Shown in pieces: positions 37,905 to 47,822 of a DNA stretch of 64,000 nt. The stretch is from Flavobacteriaceae bacterium (GTDB lineage: Bacteria > Bacteroidota > Bacteroidia > Flavobacteriales > Flavobacteriaceae): NCBI GenBank assembly GCA_004762155.1, contig SIHP01000001.1, positions 721,155 to 785,154 on the forward strand. Direction: 5' to 3'. Position 1 is the stretch's first letter; each line of letters opens with the position of its first letter. The translations under genes were made by a program, and so were the position numbers. The notes beneath the pieces are model-generated. The model did no database searches. It was not told the DNA's origin and saw only the letters and a list, made by a program, of their open reading frames with translations.

Positions 37905-37979
37905 TGGGCGCGAAGGGATTCGAACCCCTGACCCCTTGGGTGTAAACCAAGTGCTCTGAACCAACTGAGCTACGCGCCC
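37905..37979 (-). tRNA. tRNA-Val (anticodon TAC)
   Basis: 75 nt, cloverleaf readable on the minus strand: acceptor GGGCGCG pairs with CGCGCCC, D arm 'TAGCTCAGTTGGTTCAGAGC', anticodon arm CTTGG-TTTACAC-CCAAG with anticodon TAC, and T arm 'GGGGTTCGAATCCC'. CCA is not encoded. It is identical to the next gene. Confidence 0.96.
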
Positions 37980-38006
37980 GTTTTGCAATAAACTTTTTAA
38001 GAGTTG

Positions 38007-38081
38007 TGGGCGCGAAGGGATTCGAACCCCTGACCCCTTGGGTGTAAACCAAGTGCTCTGAACCAACTGAGCTACGCGCCC
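38007..38081 (-). tRNA. tRNA-Val (anticodon TAC), second copy
   Basis: 75 nt with the same sequence as the copy at 37905-37979, separated by 27 bases. Both arms and anticodon TAC are identical. The two are probably cut from a single transcript that ends at 37874. Confidence 0.96.
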
Positions 38082-38149
38082 TTAATTGCTTATTGCGGGT
38101 GCAAATATACAACCGTTTTTTAATCTGACAATTATTTTTAAAACTTTTT

Positions 38150-39358
38150 TTAAATAATTTCTGCAACCACAAAGGTACTTCCGCCTACAAATAAAACATC
38201 TTTATCTTTCAAAACACTTCTGGCTTTTTTATATGCCTGATTAACAGAATCAAAACGCTCCCCAATCAAATTATTTTTTTTTGCATCTTTCTGTAGTTTT
38301 TTTTCATCCATTCCTCTTGGAATATCTGGCTTACAAAAATAATACTGTGCTTTTTCAGGAAACATTGGCAAAATTTCTTCTAGTTTTTTATCAGAAACTA
38401 CCCCTAAAACGATGTGCAGTTTTTCATACTCTTCATTTTTTAATTGATTTAGTACATAAAATAAACCTTCTTTATTATGTGCAGTATCACAAATTACTTT
38501 TGGTTTTTCCTGTAAAACCTGCCATCTACCTTTAAAATTTGTGTTTTTTACAACATTTAATAAGCCTACTCTTTTATTTTCTTCTGATATTTTAAAATCT
38601 TTTAATTTATCTAATGCTATAACTGTAGTTTTTACATTATTCAATTGATAATCTCCTAACAAATCAGTTTTGTAGTTTAAATGATCGTCTGACGCAAAAG
38701 TTATTTCTGAGTTTATTTTACTTGATTTTTCTATAAAAACATGTTCCACCTCTTTTTGTCTTTCTCCTACAACAACAGGAATATCTTTTTTAATTATACC
38801 TGCTTTTTCAAATGCTATTTCTGGTAATGTTTCTCCTAAAAACTGAGTATGATCTAGACCAATATTGGTAATTACTGAAATCTCTGGATTTATAATATTT
38901 GTTGAATCCAATCGACCACCTAAACCAACTTCTATTATTGCTATATCTACTTTTTCTTCTGCAAAATAATTAAAAGCCATACCAACTGTCATTTCAAAAA
39001 AAGACAAACGTTGTTTTTTTAGAAACTCATTATTATTTACAATGAAATCTATTACTTTTTGCTCTGAAATTTCTTTTCCGTTAATTCGAATACGCTCTGT
39101 GAAATTTTTTAAATGTGGAGACGTATACAAACCTACTTTATAACCTGCCTCTTGTAAAACAGATGCAATCATATGGCTTGTTGATCCTTTTCCATTTGTA
39201 CCTCCAACATGAATAGATTTGAACTTTTTCTCAGGAAAACCTAACTCTTTTGATAATGCCAAAATATTGGTTAAATCTTTTTTAAAAGCTGTTTTACCTT
39301 CTCGTTGATACATTGGTAATTGAACAAACATCCAATCCAATACTTCTTGATATGTCAT
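38150..39358 (-). CDS. folC: Bifunctional folylpolyglutamate/dihydrofolate synthase
   Basis: 402 residues of the Mur-ligase superfamily. The P-loop is 'SIHVGGTNGKGSTSHMIASV' near residue 50, 'ITNIGLDHTQFLGETL' and 'EKAGIIKKDIPVV' are FolC signatures, and 'VICDTAHNKEGL' lies in the C-domain. It adds glutamate to dihydropteroate and to reduced folates in the cytosol. tonB lies 13 bases upstream on the same strand, so it may be the end of that transcript, ahead of the two tRNAs. Confidence 0.93.
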   Translation of the reverse strand: MTYQEVLDWMFVQLPMYQREGKTAFKKDLTNILALSKELGFPEKKFKSIHVGGTNGKGSTSHMIASVLQEAGYKVGLYTSPHLKNFTERIRINGKEISEQKVIDFIVNNNEFLKKQRLSFFEMTVGMAFNYFAEEKVDIAIIEVGLGGRLDSTNIINPEISVITNIGLDHTQFLGETLPEIAFEKAGIIKKDIPVVVGERQKEVEHVFIEKSSKINSEITFASDDHLNYKTDLLGDYQLNNVKTTVIALDKLKDFKISEENKRVGLLNVVKNTNFKGRWQVLQEKPKVICDTAHNKEGLFYVLNQLKNEEYEKLHIVLGVVSDKKLEEILPMFPEKAQYYFCKPDIPRGMDEKKLQKDAKKNNLIGERFDSVNQAYKKARSVLKDKDVLFVGGSTFVVAEII

Positions 39359-39371
39359 TTATTGAATTTAC

Positions 39372-40202
39372 TTATTTAGATAAAGAAAACTTATAAATAA
39401 TAGTTCCTTTTTGTTTTACTGGAGCACCTCCATCTGCATTCCACTTAGTTAGCAATGCTGCCTGTTTAGCTGGCCCTAATAAACATGGAGCTGTATTTGT
39501 AGAACCCTTTACACCAGGAACCGCTTTTATTACTTTTCCGTTATTATCAACTTCTATACTAACCACAACTGTGCCTTCTTCTTCACAATCTGGTTTTTGT
39601 ATAGGTTTTGAGAGTGCTTTTCTTCCAGCTAAATTGTAATTACCACCAGAACCTGTACCTGAATTCCCGTAATATTTATTAGAATTGGGATCTCCGTTTT
39701 CATTTCCTTTGACACCAGCTTCTTTATCATCTCCTTCTCCACTAGTTCCTCCGCTATTAGCATTTCCATTTAACAAACTGTTTAGAGCGTCTGTTGTTGC
39801 CTTTGAAGGTTTTGGTTTTTCAACAGGTTTCTTTTCCTTTGGTTCCTCTTTAACAACTTCTTTTGGTGTTTCTTCTTTTTTTTCTATAACAGGAACCTCT
39901 TCTGCTGTTTCATTCGTAACAACATCTTCTTGTATTGTTTCTGTTGGTGTTTCCTCAACTAATTCTTCCACCTCTTCTGTTGGCTGTTCTTCTAATTCTT
40001 CAGGAACAGTTTGTTTTTGTGTTTCCGCTACAGGTTCTCCACTACCAACTTCTGAATTCCCGAAATTAATTGCCAGTCCATATTCAACAGGTGGATCTAA
40101 ATACTTCATTCCTAAATTAAAAATAGCTAACAATAGCAATAATAAAATTACCGCGGTTATTATTGCTGATTTTCGCTTATATGTAGTATCTAAAACATTC
40201 AT
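39372..40202 (-). CDS. Energy transducer TonB-like protein
   Basis: 276 residues. One N-terminal membrane helix ('IITAVILLLLLLAIFNLGM', about 14-32); then a long Pro-, Glu- and Lys-rich periplasmic spacer (about 60-135, many 'EEP', 'KKP' motifs) and a glycine-rich linker; then a small TonB C-terminal domain ('VSIEVDNNGKVIKAVPG' and 'IIYKFSLSK'). It should couple the proton gradient, via ExbB and ExbD encoded just upstream, to outer-membrane receptors. ExbD ends four bases before this start. The exact receptor partners are unknown. Confidence 0.85.
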   Translation of the reverse strand: MNVLDTTYKRKSAIITAVILLLLLLAIFNLGMKYLDPPVEYGLAINFGNSEVGSGEPVAETQKQTVPEELEEQPTEEVEELVEETPTETIQEDVVTNETAEEVPVIEKKEETPKEVVKEEPKEKKPVEKPKPSKATTDALNSLLNGNANSGGTSGEGDDKEAGVKGNENGDPNSNKYYGNSGTGSGGNYNLAGRKALSKPIQKPDCEEEGTVVVSIEVDNNGKVIKAVPGVKGSTNTAPCLLGPAKQAALLTKWNADGGAPVKQKGTIIYKFSLSK

Positions 40203-40206
40203 TTCT

Positions 40207-40599
40207 TTACTGACCTTTAACAGCCAAAATCATTTTAAGTTTATTTTTATTTGCGATATCTATTATCTTCATCACATTTTTATAAGGCACATCTTGATCT
40301 CCACGAATTACTATTGTTTTCTTTTTATCTACACCTACTTTAGCCAAAATCTCTCGTTCTAAATTTTTAGAACTTACTTTTGTTTTATCAATATAAAAAA
40401 AAGAATCACTAGTAACACTTACAGCTACAGAAGTTTGGTTTTCTGTTTTACCTCCTGCTTTTGGAAGAAGAACATCTATTGCACTTACAGTTACTAAGGT
40501 AGATGTTAACATAAAAAAAATCAACAACAAAAAAACAATATCCGTCATAGAGGACATATTAAAACTTGGATCTACTTTATTTCTTCCTTTTAAATTCAT
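40207..40599 (-). CDS. exbD: Biopolymer transport protein ExbD/TolR
   Basis: 130 residues with a single N-terminal membrane helix carrying the functional Asp ('SSMTDIVFLLLIFFMLTST', about 17-35), followed by a periplasmic domain with 'IVIRGDQDVPYKNVMKII'. It is part of the ExbB-ExbD motor energising TonB. Its start is preceded by a 103-base gap to exbB; no terminator is seen in that gap. Confidence 0.9.
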   Translation of the reverse strand: MNLKGRNKVDPSFNMSSMTDIVFLLLIFFMLTSTLVTVSAIDVLLPKAGGKTENQTSVAVSVTSDSFFYIDKTKVSSKNLEREILAKVGVDKKKTIVIRGDQDVPYKNVMKIIDIANKNKLKMILAVKGQ

Positions 40600-40702
40600 G
40601 TTTTTCTATTTAATGACTGAAAGATTGAACAACTAAAGATTCTTTTTTATTAAATGCTCTTTTACTTTCAATTATTTAATCTTTAAATTTTTCAATAAAC
40701 GA

Positions 40703-41383
40703 CTACACTGGTTCATTTAATAAATCTAAAAACTCTACAGATTTTGCTTCCATTTGATACACCACTTTATCTGTACGAACCACTAAATGATTATATGCAA
40801 TATACGCTACAATACCAACAATTAGTCCAGCAACAGTAGTTGTCATTGCCGTATACAACCCATCTGAAAGCATTTTTATATCTATTTGACCTCCAGAATT
40901 TGCAATTTCATGAATAGCAACAATCATACCGATTACTGTTCCCAAGAAACCTATCATTGGTGCTGCACCTGCAATAGTTGCTACAACTGAAACATTTTTT
41001 TCTAATTGATAAACCTCTAATCTACCTGCATTTTCAATTGCCTTATTAATATCTTCTAAAGGTTTTCCTATTCTTGAAATCCCTTTCCCTATTAATCTTG
41101 CTGTTGGAGAATTGGTATTCTTACACAAAGCTTGTGCCGATTCTATTTTACCATTAGAAATATGATCTCTAATTTGATTCATAAAATCTTTATCAACTTC
41201 TGAAGCAGCTTTAATTGCAAAAAAACGTTCGAAATAAATATACAACGCAACTGCTAATAACACAAACAACAATGCTATAATAATTTGTCCTCCTGGACCA
41301 CCATCTACAATTAAGTTATATATAGATAATGTTTTTTCTTCTGTTACTTGTTCTACTAATTCTTTAGTTTCTTGAAAAGACAT
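40703..41383 (-). CDS. exbB: MotA/TolQ/ExbB proton channel protein
   Basis: 226 residues with three membrane helices: 'GGPGGQIIIALLFVLLAVAL' near the N terminus, then 'SVVATIAGAAPMIGFLGTVI' and 'AMTTTVAGLIVGIVAYIAYN'. The 'GTVIGM' and TTTVAGL motifs are diagnostic of the ExbB pore. It forms the inner-membrane motor with ExbD and TonB. The first gene of the exbB-exbD-tonB group; its promoter must lie in 41384-41432. Confidence 0.9.
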   Translation of the reverse strand: MSFQETKELVEQVTEEKTLSIYNLIVDGGPGGQIIIALLFVLLAVALYIYFERFFAIKAASEVDKDFMNQIRDHISNGKIESAQALCKNTNSPTARLIGKGISRIGKPLEDINKAIENAGRLEVYQLEKNVSVVATIAGAAPMIGFLGTVIGMIVAIHEIANSGGQIDIKMLSDGLYTAMTTTVAGLIVGIVAYIAYNHLVVRTDKVVYQMEAKSVEFLDLLNEPV

Positions 41384-41432
41384 GAGGAATACGAATTTTT
41401 ATTTTAAACGATTTATTTACTAATTAATTGTT

Positions 41433-41465
41433 TCAAAAAAAATCCTGAATATAAAATTCAGGATT
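41433..41465 (-). terminator. Terminator of nhaB
   Basis: Stem AATCCTGAAT / ATTCAGGATT (41441-41450, 41456-41465), followed on the minus strand by a U-run of eight. It lies 25 bases after the nhaB stop codon. Confidence 0.85.
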
Positions 41466-41489
41466 AAATATTGTACTTGAATTATCTTT

Positions 41490-42962
41490 CTAAGATAATA
41501 CAATTTTTACCATTATATATCCTAAACCACCTAAAACAATAGTATATGGTAATGCCATTTTTACCATTTTTCCATAGGAAAGATTAATTAAAGGAGCTAA
41601 CGACGATGTTAATAAGAATAAAAATGCTGCTTGACCATTTGGTGTTGCTACACTTGGTAAGTTTGTTCCAGTATTAATTGCGATCGCTAATTTTTCAAAA
41701 TGCTCTCTATCAATTGTTCCTGCTTTAAATGCATTTTGAACTTCACCTATATATACTGTTGCTACAAATACATTATCACTAATTGCTGATAAAAATCCGT
41801 TTGCTATATAAAATAATCCTGGTTGAGATGCTGGATCTTGATTTAATGCCCAAGCAATTATTGGACTAAATAAATGCTGATCATGTATCATTGCTACAAT
41901 TACAAAGAAAACCACTAAAAGACCTGTAAACGGTAACGCTTCTTCAAAAGCATGCCCTAAACTGTGCTCTTCTACAATTCCCATAAAAGCAGTTTGAACA
42001 ATTATTAATGCCAAACCTATTAAACCAACTGGAGCAATATGCAATGCTAATCCTGCTATTAATAAAATTGCAGAAACACCTTGAACTAGTAATCCATACT
42101 TTTCTTTATCAGTTCTATTTTTATCTTCCTCTATTGTATAACTTTCTATAATTTCAGCTGCTACTTTAGGTAATTTTGCTCCAAAACCAAACGCACCTGT
42201 TAATTCTAAAATAACAGTTGTTGTTAAACCACCTAATAATACTGGAAGTGTTACAGGTGCCATTTGTTTAAAAAACTCAACAAAATCCCAACCTAAACGC
42301 TCTCCAATTAATAAGTTTTGAGGCTCACCAACTAACGTACAAACTCCACCCAATGCAGTACCTACCACACCGTGCATAATTAAACTTCTTAAAAAACTAC
42401 GAAATTGCTCTAGTGTTTCACCGCTTAATTCTTCACGATCCAGAATTCCATCTTTATCATAATCTTTAGAACTAGAATGTATTTTATGATATACGCCATA
42501 AAAACCGACAGCTACACTAATTAAAACCGCTGTTACTGTTAATGCATCTAAAAAAGCAGACAATACTGCTGATAAAAACACAAATAATAATGACAATACT
42601 ACTTTAGATTTTATTTTAGTAAAAACTTTACTAAAAATAAACATCAGTAATGGTTTCATAAAATAAATACCAGCTACCATAAAAACTAAAAGCAATACAA
42701 CTTCTAAATTTTGACTAACTTCATGATACGCATTTTTAGGACTTGTTAAACCTAAAGCCAAAGCTTCTATAGCTAACAAACCTCCCGACTGTAATGGATA
42801 ACACTTTAACGCCATTGCTAGCGTAAAAATGAACTCAGCTATAAATAACCAAGCTGTTATTGTTTTTCCTAATACAAAAAAAGAAAAAATATTAAAAATC
42901 AGAAAGCTTATCATGGTCATTTTAAACCATTTTGGCGAATTCCCTAAAAAGTACTTAAACAT
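41490..42962 (-). CDS. nhaB: Na+/H+ antiporter NhaB
   Basis: 490 residues, polytopic inner-membrane protein of the NhaB ion-transporter family. The signatures include '[20 protein letters not shown]' near 55, '[20 protein letters not shown]' near 87, and '[20 protein letters not shown]' near 135, followed by '[16 protein letters not shown]' and '[13 protein letters not shown]'. It expels sodium in exchange for protons, fitting a marine way of life. The gene is 23 bases downstream of the dehydrogenase gene and probably shares its transcript. Confidence 0.92.
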   Translation of the reverse strand: MFKYFLGNSPKWFKMTMISFLIFNIFSFFVLGKTITAWLFIAEFIFTLAMALKCYPLQSGGLLAIEALALGLTSPKNAYHEVSQNLEVVLLLVFMVAGIYFMKPLLMFIFSKVFTKIKSKVVLSLLFVFLSAVLSAFLDALTVTAVLISVAVGFYGVYHKIHSSSKDYDKDGILDREELSGETLEQFRSFLRSLIMHGVVGTALGGVCTLVGEPQNLLIGERLGWDFVEFFKQMAPVTLPVLLGGLTTTVILELTGAFGFGAKLPKVAAEIIESYTIEEDKNRTDKEKYGLLVQGVSAILLIAGLALHIAPVGLIGLALIIVQTAFMGIVEEHSLGHAFEEALPFTGLLVVFFVIVAMIHDQHLFSPIIAWALNQDPASQPGLFYIANGFLSAISDNVFVATVYIGEVQNAFKAGTIDREHFEKLAIAINTGTNLPSVATPNGQAAFLFLLTSSLAPLINLSYGKMVKMALPYTIVLGGLGYIMVKIVLS

Positions 42963-42985
42963 GTTATTTTTATTTAGTTATTGTT

Positions 42986-44212
42986 CTACATTAACTCTTT
43001 TAATGCTATTTCAAAAGCGGTTTCACTTATCTTAGTTTTTGCTGCTTTTTTAGCATACGTTTTTTCTAAAGCTCTTTTTATAATACTTGAAGTATCTTCA
43101 AAAATAGCCTCATCACTCATTTCTACTCTTCTTTCCATAAAATAAGCAAACACTCTTGCCATTCCACAGTTAGAAATAAAATCTGGAATTAGACTTACCT
43201 TTTTATCAGTGTCTTCCATTATAGATCCGAAGAAAATTTCTTTATCAGCAAACGGAACATTGGCTCCACATGAAATTACCTCTAAGCCAGATGAGATCAT
43301 CTGATTTATTTGTTCTTGTGTCATTAATCTTGACGCTGCACAAGGTGCGAATATTTCACAAGGTAAACTCCATATTTTACTATTAATTTCATCAAAAGGA
43401 ATCATGTTTTTAGCTACTAATGAATTTCCATCTTTATTTAAAAAGAATTCTTTAATTTCTTCAAAAGAAAAACCTTCTTCATTAATTACTCCACCAACTC
43501 TATCTATTATACCTACTATTTTCGCTCCCATTTGAGACAAATAATAAGCTGCTGCGGAACCTACATTTCCAAATCCCTGAACTACGGCTTTTTTACCTAC
43601 AACATCTCCTCCATAAATAGTATAATAATGACGAACAGCTTCCGCAACACCATAACCAGTTATCATATCTGCAACAGTATACTTTCTTTGTAACGAAGGC
43701 GTAAACTTATCACTTTCTATAACCTTTATAACTCCATGACGAAGTTGTCCGATTCTATTAATCTTATCTGCTTCAGTAGGTTTAAAATGACCGTTAAAAA
43801 CTCCTTCTTGCGGATGCCAAACACCACTATTTTCAGTAATTGGAATTACTTCATGAATTTCATCAACATTTAAATCACCTCCAGTTCCGTAATAACTCTT
43901 TAACAAAGGTGCAACTGCTTTATACCAACGCTCTAAAACTCCTTTTTTTCTTGGATCTTGAGGATCAAAATTAATTCCTGATTTCGCTCCTCCAATTGCA
44001 GGACCTGAAACTGTAAACTTAACTTCCATGGTCTTTGCCAAAGACAAAACCTCATTAATATCTAAGCCTTTACGCATTCTTGTTCCTCCACCTGCTGCTC
44101 CTCCGCGTAAAGAATTTATAACTGTCCAACCTTCAGCTTCTGTTTCTGAGTCTTTCCAATTAAATATTATCTCTGGTTGCTTTTCCTCGTATTTCTTTAA
44201 TAATTCTTTCAT
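42986..44212 (-). CDS. Glu/Leu/Phe/Val dehydrogenase family protein
   Basis: 408 residues. The N-terminal domain has 'SLRGGAAGGGTRMRKGLDIN', 'GPAIGGAKSGINFDPQDPRK' with the catalytic Lys, and 'GTGGDLNVDE'. The NAD(P) domain has 'AVVQGFGNVGSAAAYYLS' and 'CGANVPF'. It should oxidatively deaminate an amino acid, glutamate or a branched-chain one; the short length and GGG-rich N terminus resemble the Leu/Glu group without deciding between them. A terminator-less 23-base gap to nhaB suggests an operon. Confidence 0.85.
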   Translation of the reverse strand: MKELLKKYEEKQPEIIFNWKDSETEAEGWTVINSLRGGAAGGGTRMRKGLDINEVLSLAKTMEVKFTVSGPAIGGAKSGINFDPQDPRKKGVLERWYKAVAPLLKSYYGTGGDLNVDEIHEVIPITENSGVWHPQEGVFNGHFKPTEADKINRIGQLRHGVIKVIESDKFTPSLQRKYTVADMITGYGVAEAVRHYYTIYGGDVVGKKAVVQGFGNVGSAAAYYLSQMGAKIVGIIDRVGGVINEEGFSFEEIKEFFLNKDGNSLVAKNMIPFDEINSKIWSLPCEIFAPCAASRLMTQEQINQMISSGLEVISCGANVPFADKEIFFGSIMEDTDKKVSLIPDFISNCGMARVFAYFMERRVEMSDEAIFEDTSSIIKRALEKTYAKKAAKTKISETAFEIALKELM

Positions 44213-44371
44213 ATTACTCTATATTATTGTTCTACTTTAATTTATACTATCTTTTCTTTTTCTCTAAAATTTTATAGACAGCATAGCTAAAGTTGATTCA
44301 TTATTATAGATTTTAAATTATTAATTGAGCAAATTTAAAGTAAAAAAAATGATTGTTCAAACACTTAAAAG

Positions 44372-45436
44372 TTAATTATTTGCATAGAAAATATTACCAG
44401 ATGAATGATCTTCTTGTGCTCCAGTTACAGAAGACAAGCAATTAACCTGATTACCAACACGTAACAGACCTAAGAAAGCAAAAATAAGCGCTTCTTTAAA
44501 TTCAATTAATTTTTTATCAGGGATAATAACACTTACATCTTTAAAATATTTAATCTTATAAATTAAATATTCATTAAAAGCTCCGCCTCCAGTGACCAAA
44601 ACCTTAGCTCCTTTTGGCAATTCCTTTGCTATTGCCCAAGCAATATGATCCGTAAATGTTCTTAATAAATCTTGTGGTTTTCTTTTTGATGATTCTAATC
44701 GAGGAAATATTTCTTTTTGAACCCATTCTAACCCTAAAGATTTTGGTGGCTTTTCCTTGTAATAAGATATAAATCGTAAATCAGACTCTAATTGCAGCAA
44801 AAAACGACCTCTTGACGCAATTTTACCTTTATCATCATATTCAAATCCTAATTGTTGCGCATATTTATTTAAAACAATATTAACCGCACAAATATCAAAA
44901 GCTATTCTTTTACCATCTCTTTGAAAAGAAATATTTGCAAAACCTCCTAAATTTAAGCAATAGTCATATTCAGAAAACAATAATTCATCTCCAATAGGAA
45001 CCAAAGGTGCTCCTTGACCTCCAAGCTTAACATCTTGCGTTCTAAAATCACAAACTATTTTTTGTTTGGTAACATTAGCTAATTCTTGTCCGTTACCAAC
45101 TTGAAGTGTAATTCCTTTATCTGGCTGATGAAATATTGTATGGCCATGAGAAGCAACAAAATGTATTTTATCAATTTTAAACTCATCAACAAAAGCATTA
45201 ACTGTTTCACCTAATAAAACACCATACTCAACATCTAGAGACCTAACCTCATCTTTAGATAAATTTATTCCTTGTTGCAACTTAGATTTCCATAAACCCG
45301 TATAACTATATGTTTTTGAATGTATAATATTAAAATTTGAGTACTTATTTTTATCAAATTCAACATAAACCAAATCTATTCCATCTAAAGAAGTTCCAGA
45401 CATCAAACCTATTACATAAATTAAATCTTTCTCCAT
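44372..45436 (-). CDS. anmK: Anhydro-N-acetylmuramic acid kinase
   Basis: 354 residues. 'YVIGLMSGTSLDGIDLVYVE' is the AnmK opening; 'ASHGHTIFHQPDKGITLQVG' and 'DFRTQDVKLGGQGAPLVPIG' contain the catalytic Asp; 'LVTGGGAFNEYLI' binds phosphate. The enzyme opens and phosphorylates 1,6-anhydro-MurNAc released from the wall, giving MurNAc-6-P for recycling. It is divergent from the acyl-CoA dehydrogenase gene, with both promoters in an 86-base gap. Confidence 0.93.
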   Translation of the reverse strand: MEKDLIYVIGLMSGTSLDGIDLVYVEFDKNKYSNFNIIHSKTYSYTGLWKSKLQQGINLSKDEVRSLDVEYGVLLGETVNAFVDEFKIDKIHFVASHGHTIFHQPDKGITLQVGNGQELANVTKQKIVCDFRTQDVKLGGQGAPLVPIGDELLFSEYDYCLNLGGFANISFQRDGKRIAFDICAVNIVLNKYAQQLGFEYDDKGKIASRGRFLLQLESDLRFISYYKEKPPKSLGLEWVQKEIFPRLESSKRKPQDLLRTFTDHIAWAIAKELPKGAKVLVTGGGAFNEYLIYKIKYFKDVSVIIPDKKLIEFKEALIFAFLGLLRVGNQVNCLSSVTGAQEDHSSGNIFYANN

Positions 45437-45459
45437 ACTGTAAAATTAGCAATTCTCTA

Positions 45460-45490
45460 TTGAAAATATGGTATTAAAAAAGTATCTTTG
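45460..45490 (+). promoter_or_regulatory. Bacteroidota-type promoter of the acyl-CoA dehydrogenase gene
   Basis: TTG at 45460-45462, 20 bases, TATCTTTG at 45483-45490. The same spacing and -7 box as at 3559. The ATG follows 32 bases later. Confidence 0.75.
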
Positions 45491-45522
45491 AGCTCATTTT
45501 TTAAGAATTTAATAAAAACACA

Positions 45523-46665
45523 ATGGATTTTAACTTTACAGAAGAACATTTAATGATTCGTGATGCTGCTCGTGATTTTGCGCAAAATGAATTATTACCA
45601 GGTGTAATAGAAAGAGATAATAAACAAGAGTTCCCTAACGAATTAGTTCGTAAAATGGGAGAACTTGGTTTTATGGGAATTATGGTTGACCCAAAATATG
45701 GAGGAAGCGGAATGGATGCTATTTCTTACGTGTTAATTATGGAGGAATTATCTAAAATTGATGCTTCAGCTTCTGTAATGGTTTCTGTAAACAATTCGTT
45801 AGTTTGTTATGGATTAGAATCTTACGCTTCAGAAGAACAGAAGCAAAAGTACTTAACCAAACTAGCTACCGGTGAATACCTTGGAGCTTTTTGTTTAAGC
45901 GAACCAGAAGCTGGTAGTGACGCAACATCTCAAGCAACAACTGCAGAAGATAAAGGAGATCACTATTTAATAAATGGCACAAAAAACTGGATTACCAATG
46001 GTGGACGTTCAGATGTATATTTAGTAATTGCCCAAACAGACCGAAGTAAAGGTCATAAAGGTATTAATGCTTTTATTATTGAAAAAGGTACTGAAGGTTT
46101 TCATATTGGACCAAAAGAAGACAAACTAGGAATTAGAGGTAGCGATACACATACTTTACAGTTTAATGACGTAAAAGTTCCTAAAGAAAACAGAATTGGA
46201 GAAGATGGTTTTGGTTTTAAATTTGCAATGAAAACATTATCTGGAGGGCGTATTGGTATTGCTGCTCAAGCATTAGGTATTGCTTCAGGTGCATATGAAT
46301 TAGCTTTAAAATATTCTAAAGAACGTAAAGCTTTTGGTACAGAAATATGCAACCACCAAGCTATTGCTTTTAAGTTAGCTGATATGTATACTGAAATTCA
46401 AGCTGCTCGTCATTTAGTTATGAAATCTGCTTGGGATAAAGATCAAGGTAATAATTACGATCAATCTAGTGCTATGGCAAAACTTTACGCTTCTAAAGTA
46501 GCAATGGAACAAACTGTTGAAGCTGTTCAAATTCATGGTGGAAATGGTTTTGTAAAAGAATACCATGTTGAGCGTTTAATGCGTGATGCAAAAATCACTC
46601 AAATTTATGAAGGAACTTCAGAAATACAAAAAATAGTAATTTCTAGAAGCCTTATTAAAGGGTAA
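45523..46665 (+). CDS. Acyl-CoA dehydrogenase
   Basis: 380 residues, the normal length for short-chain acyl-CoA dehydrogenases. FAD- and substrate-binding segments are 'GAFCLSEPEAGSDATSQATT' near 125, 'NGTKNWITNGG' near 150 and 'KLGIRGSDTHTLQF'; 'IHGGNGFVKEYHVERLMRDA' and the catalytic Glu in 'IYEGTSEIQ' close the protein. It catalyses the first step of beta-oxidation or branched-chain acyl-CoA breakdown; chain-length preference is not visible. It has a good promoter and a terminator, so it is probably a single-gene unit. Confidence 0.92.
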   Translation: MDFNFTEEHLMIRDAARDFAQNELLPGVIERDNKQEFPNELVRKMGELGFMGIMVDPKYGGSGMDAISYVLIMEELSKIDASASVMVSVNNSLVCYGLESYASEEQKQKYLTKLATGEYLGAFCLSEPEAGSDATSQATTAEDKGDHYLINGTKNWITNGGRSDVYLVIAQTDRSKGHKGINAFIIEKGTEGFHIGPKEDKLGIRGSDTHTLQFNDVKVPKENRIGEDGFGFKFAMKTLSGGRIGIAAQALGIASGAYELALKYSKERKAFGTEICNHQAIAFKLADMYTEIQAARHLVMKSAWDKDQGNNYDQSSAMAKLYASKVAMEQTVEAVQIHGGNGFVKEYHVERLMRDAKITQIYEGTSEIQKIVISRSLIKG

Positions 46666-46683
46666 TAGGAATAACAAACCAAT

Positions 46684-46719
46684 AAAATCCTGATAATACT
46701 TAAAATTATCAGGATTTTT
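46684..46719. terminator. Bidirectional terminator between convergent genes
   Basis: Stem AAAATCCTGATAAT / ATTATCAGGATTTT (46684-46697, 46705-46718) with a T-run after it. The right arm overlaps the truA stop codon at 46709-46711, so the hairpin ends the plus-strand gene and overlaps the end of the minus-strand gene. Confidence 0.85.
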
Positions 46720-47500
46720 CTTTTAATTCTATTTTATGAAGATGCAAACCTGATGCTGGAGCAATTGTTTTTAAAAAAGATATTTCGTTCTCTGGATCTA
46801 AACTTTCTTTAATAAATTCTAACGAATAGTTTCCTTTTCCTAGCTCAGCTAAAGCTCCCATTATTAATCTAATTTGATTTCTCAAAAAACCCTCTCCTTT
46901 CACAATTAAAACATAACTTTTTTCAGGAAAAAAAGATGCAGATATATCTATATTCTCTTGAACAAAACAGTTTTTTATTTCTCTTACTAACTTTGTTTTT
47001 TCAGTTGGTTTTGTACAATACCTTTTAAAATTATGAATTCCTTCAAAAAGACGAGCTCCTTCCTTCATTATTTCGATATCTAACTCCTCTAAATATCCAT
47101 TTAAAAAAGGAGCACAATACGGATGATTCTTTTGACCAGAAGAAAAATAATAACGATATTCTTTAATTTTTGGATGCTGAATCATATTAAAACTTTCATC
47201 TTTTATCTCACCCAAAGACAAAACCCTTACATCAGAAGGAGAATTTAAATTAAATAAATTCAAAAAAACAGCTTCTTCTACGGCTTCATCTATAAATAAC
47301 TGAAAAGCATAATCTGTGGAAGACACTTTAGCATCTGTTCTTCCTACCCCAATTGTTTTAAAACGAATCCCCTTGAAAACAAATTTTAATGTTTTATCCA
47401 GAACAAAATGTACAGTTTTTAAACCTGGTTGTTTTTGCCAACCATGAAGACGAAAACCTAAATACTGAAACCTAACTAAGTAAGAATACTTATAATTCAT
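46709..47500 (-). CDS. truA: tRNA pseudouridine synthase A
   Basis: 263 residues. The catalytic Asp lies in 'IGVGRTDAKVSSTDYAFQ' near residue 55, and 'EGFLRNQIRLIMGALAELGK' near the C terminus is the second family motif. It modifies uridines 38-40 in tRNA anticodon stems. The protein is at the divergent end of TruA (the usual substrate-loop 'HYSG' is not seen), so it may be a TruA-like enzyme with other target sites. It stands alone on the minus strand between two plus-strand genes. Confidence 0.85.
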   Translation of the reverse strand: MNYKYSYLVRFQYLGFRLHGWQKQPGLKTVHFVLDKTLKFVFKGIRFKTIGVGRTDAKVSSTDYAFQLFIDEAVEEAVFLNLFNLNSPSDVRVLSLGEIKDESFNMIQHPKIKEYRYYFSSGQKNHPYCAPFLNGYLEELDIEIMKEGARLFEGIHNFKRYCTKPTEKTKLVREIKNCFVQENIDISASFFPEKSYVLIVKGEGFLRNQIRLIMGALAELGKGNYSLEFIKESLDPENEISFLKTIAPASGLHLHKIELKEKS

Positions 47501-47822
47501 TATGTAATTATATATATATCATAAAAAGAACAAAAAAGATGTGATTATACTACCTTGATTAACTTTTATTTAACTTTTTTTTAATACAAATTCATTTTTA
47601 TTAAATTCTCAAAAACATCAATCCATTTTACACACATCGTAATTTGACTACAAAAATAAACATCAAAAATGAATTATCTAAAAATATAACCTTGTTTTTT
47701 TGATCCTTATTTTTAAAAAACCACTATAAACAGTACTTCCAGAGAACTTCAATTTGTTTTTACCAAAATGTTTTAACTAATTTTACCTCGAAATTAACTT
47801 AAACAATTTAAAACAAATTTTT
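47501..47822. other. Intergenic region ahead of the porin and nitrogen genes
   Basis: A 322-base AT-rich gap with divergent genes on both sides (truA minus, porin plus). No ORF, no strong hairpin and no clear TAnnTTTG box were seen. Promoters for both neighbours must lie here and may depend on an activator. Confidence 0.5.

Noticed and set aside
37881..38172. Two open frames of 61 and 95 codons over the tRNA-Val pair
   Set aside because: They are translations of the tRNA genes themselves (the repeated 'GSGVRIPSRPQ' and 'GVRGSNPFAPT' strings are classic tRNA artefacts).
39685..40362. 225-codon plus-strand frame rich in Ser, Phe and Thr
   Set aside because: It is antisense to the Pro/Glu/Lys-rich spacer of the tonB-like gene; low-complexity coding sequence opens the opposite frame.
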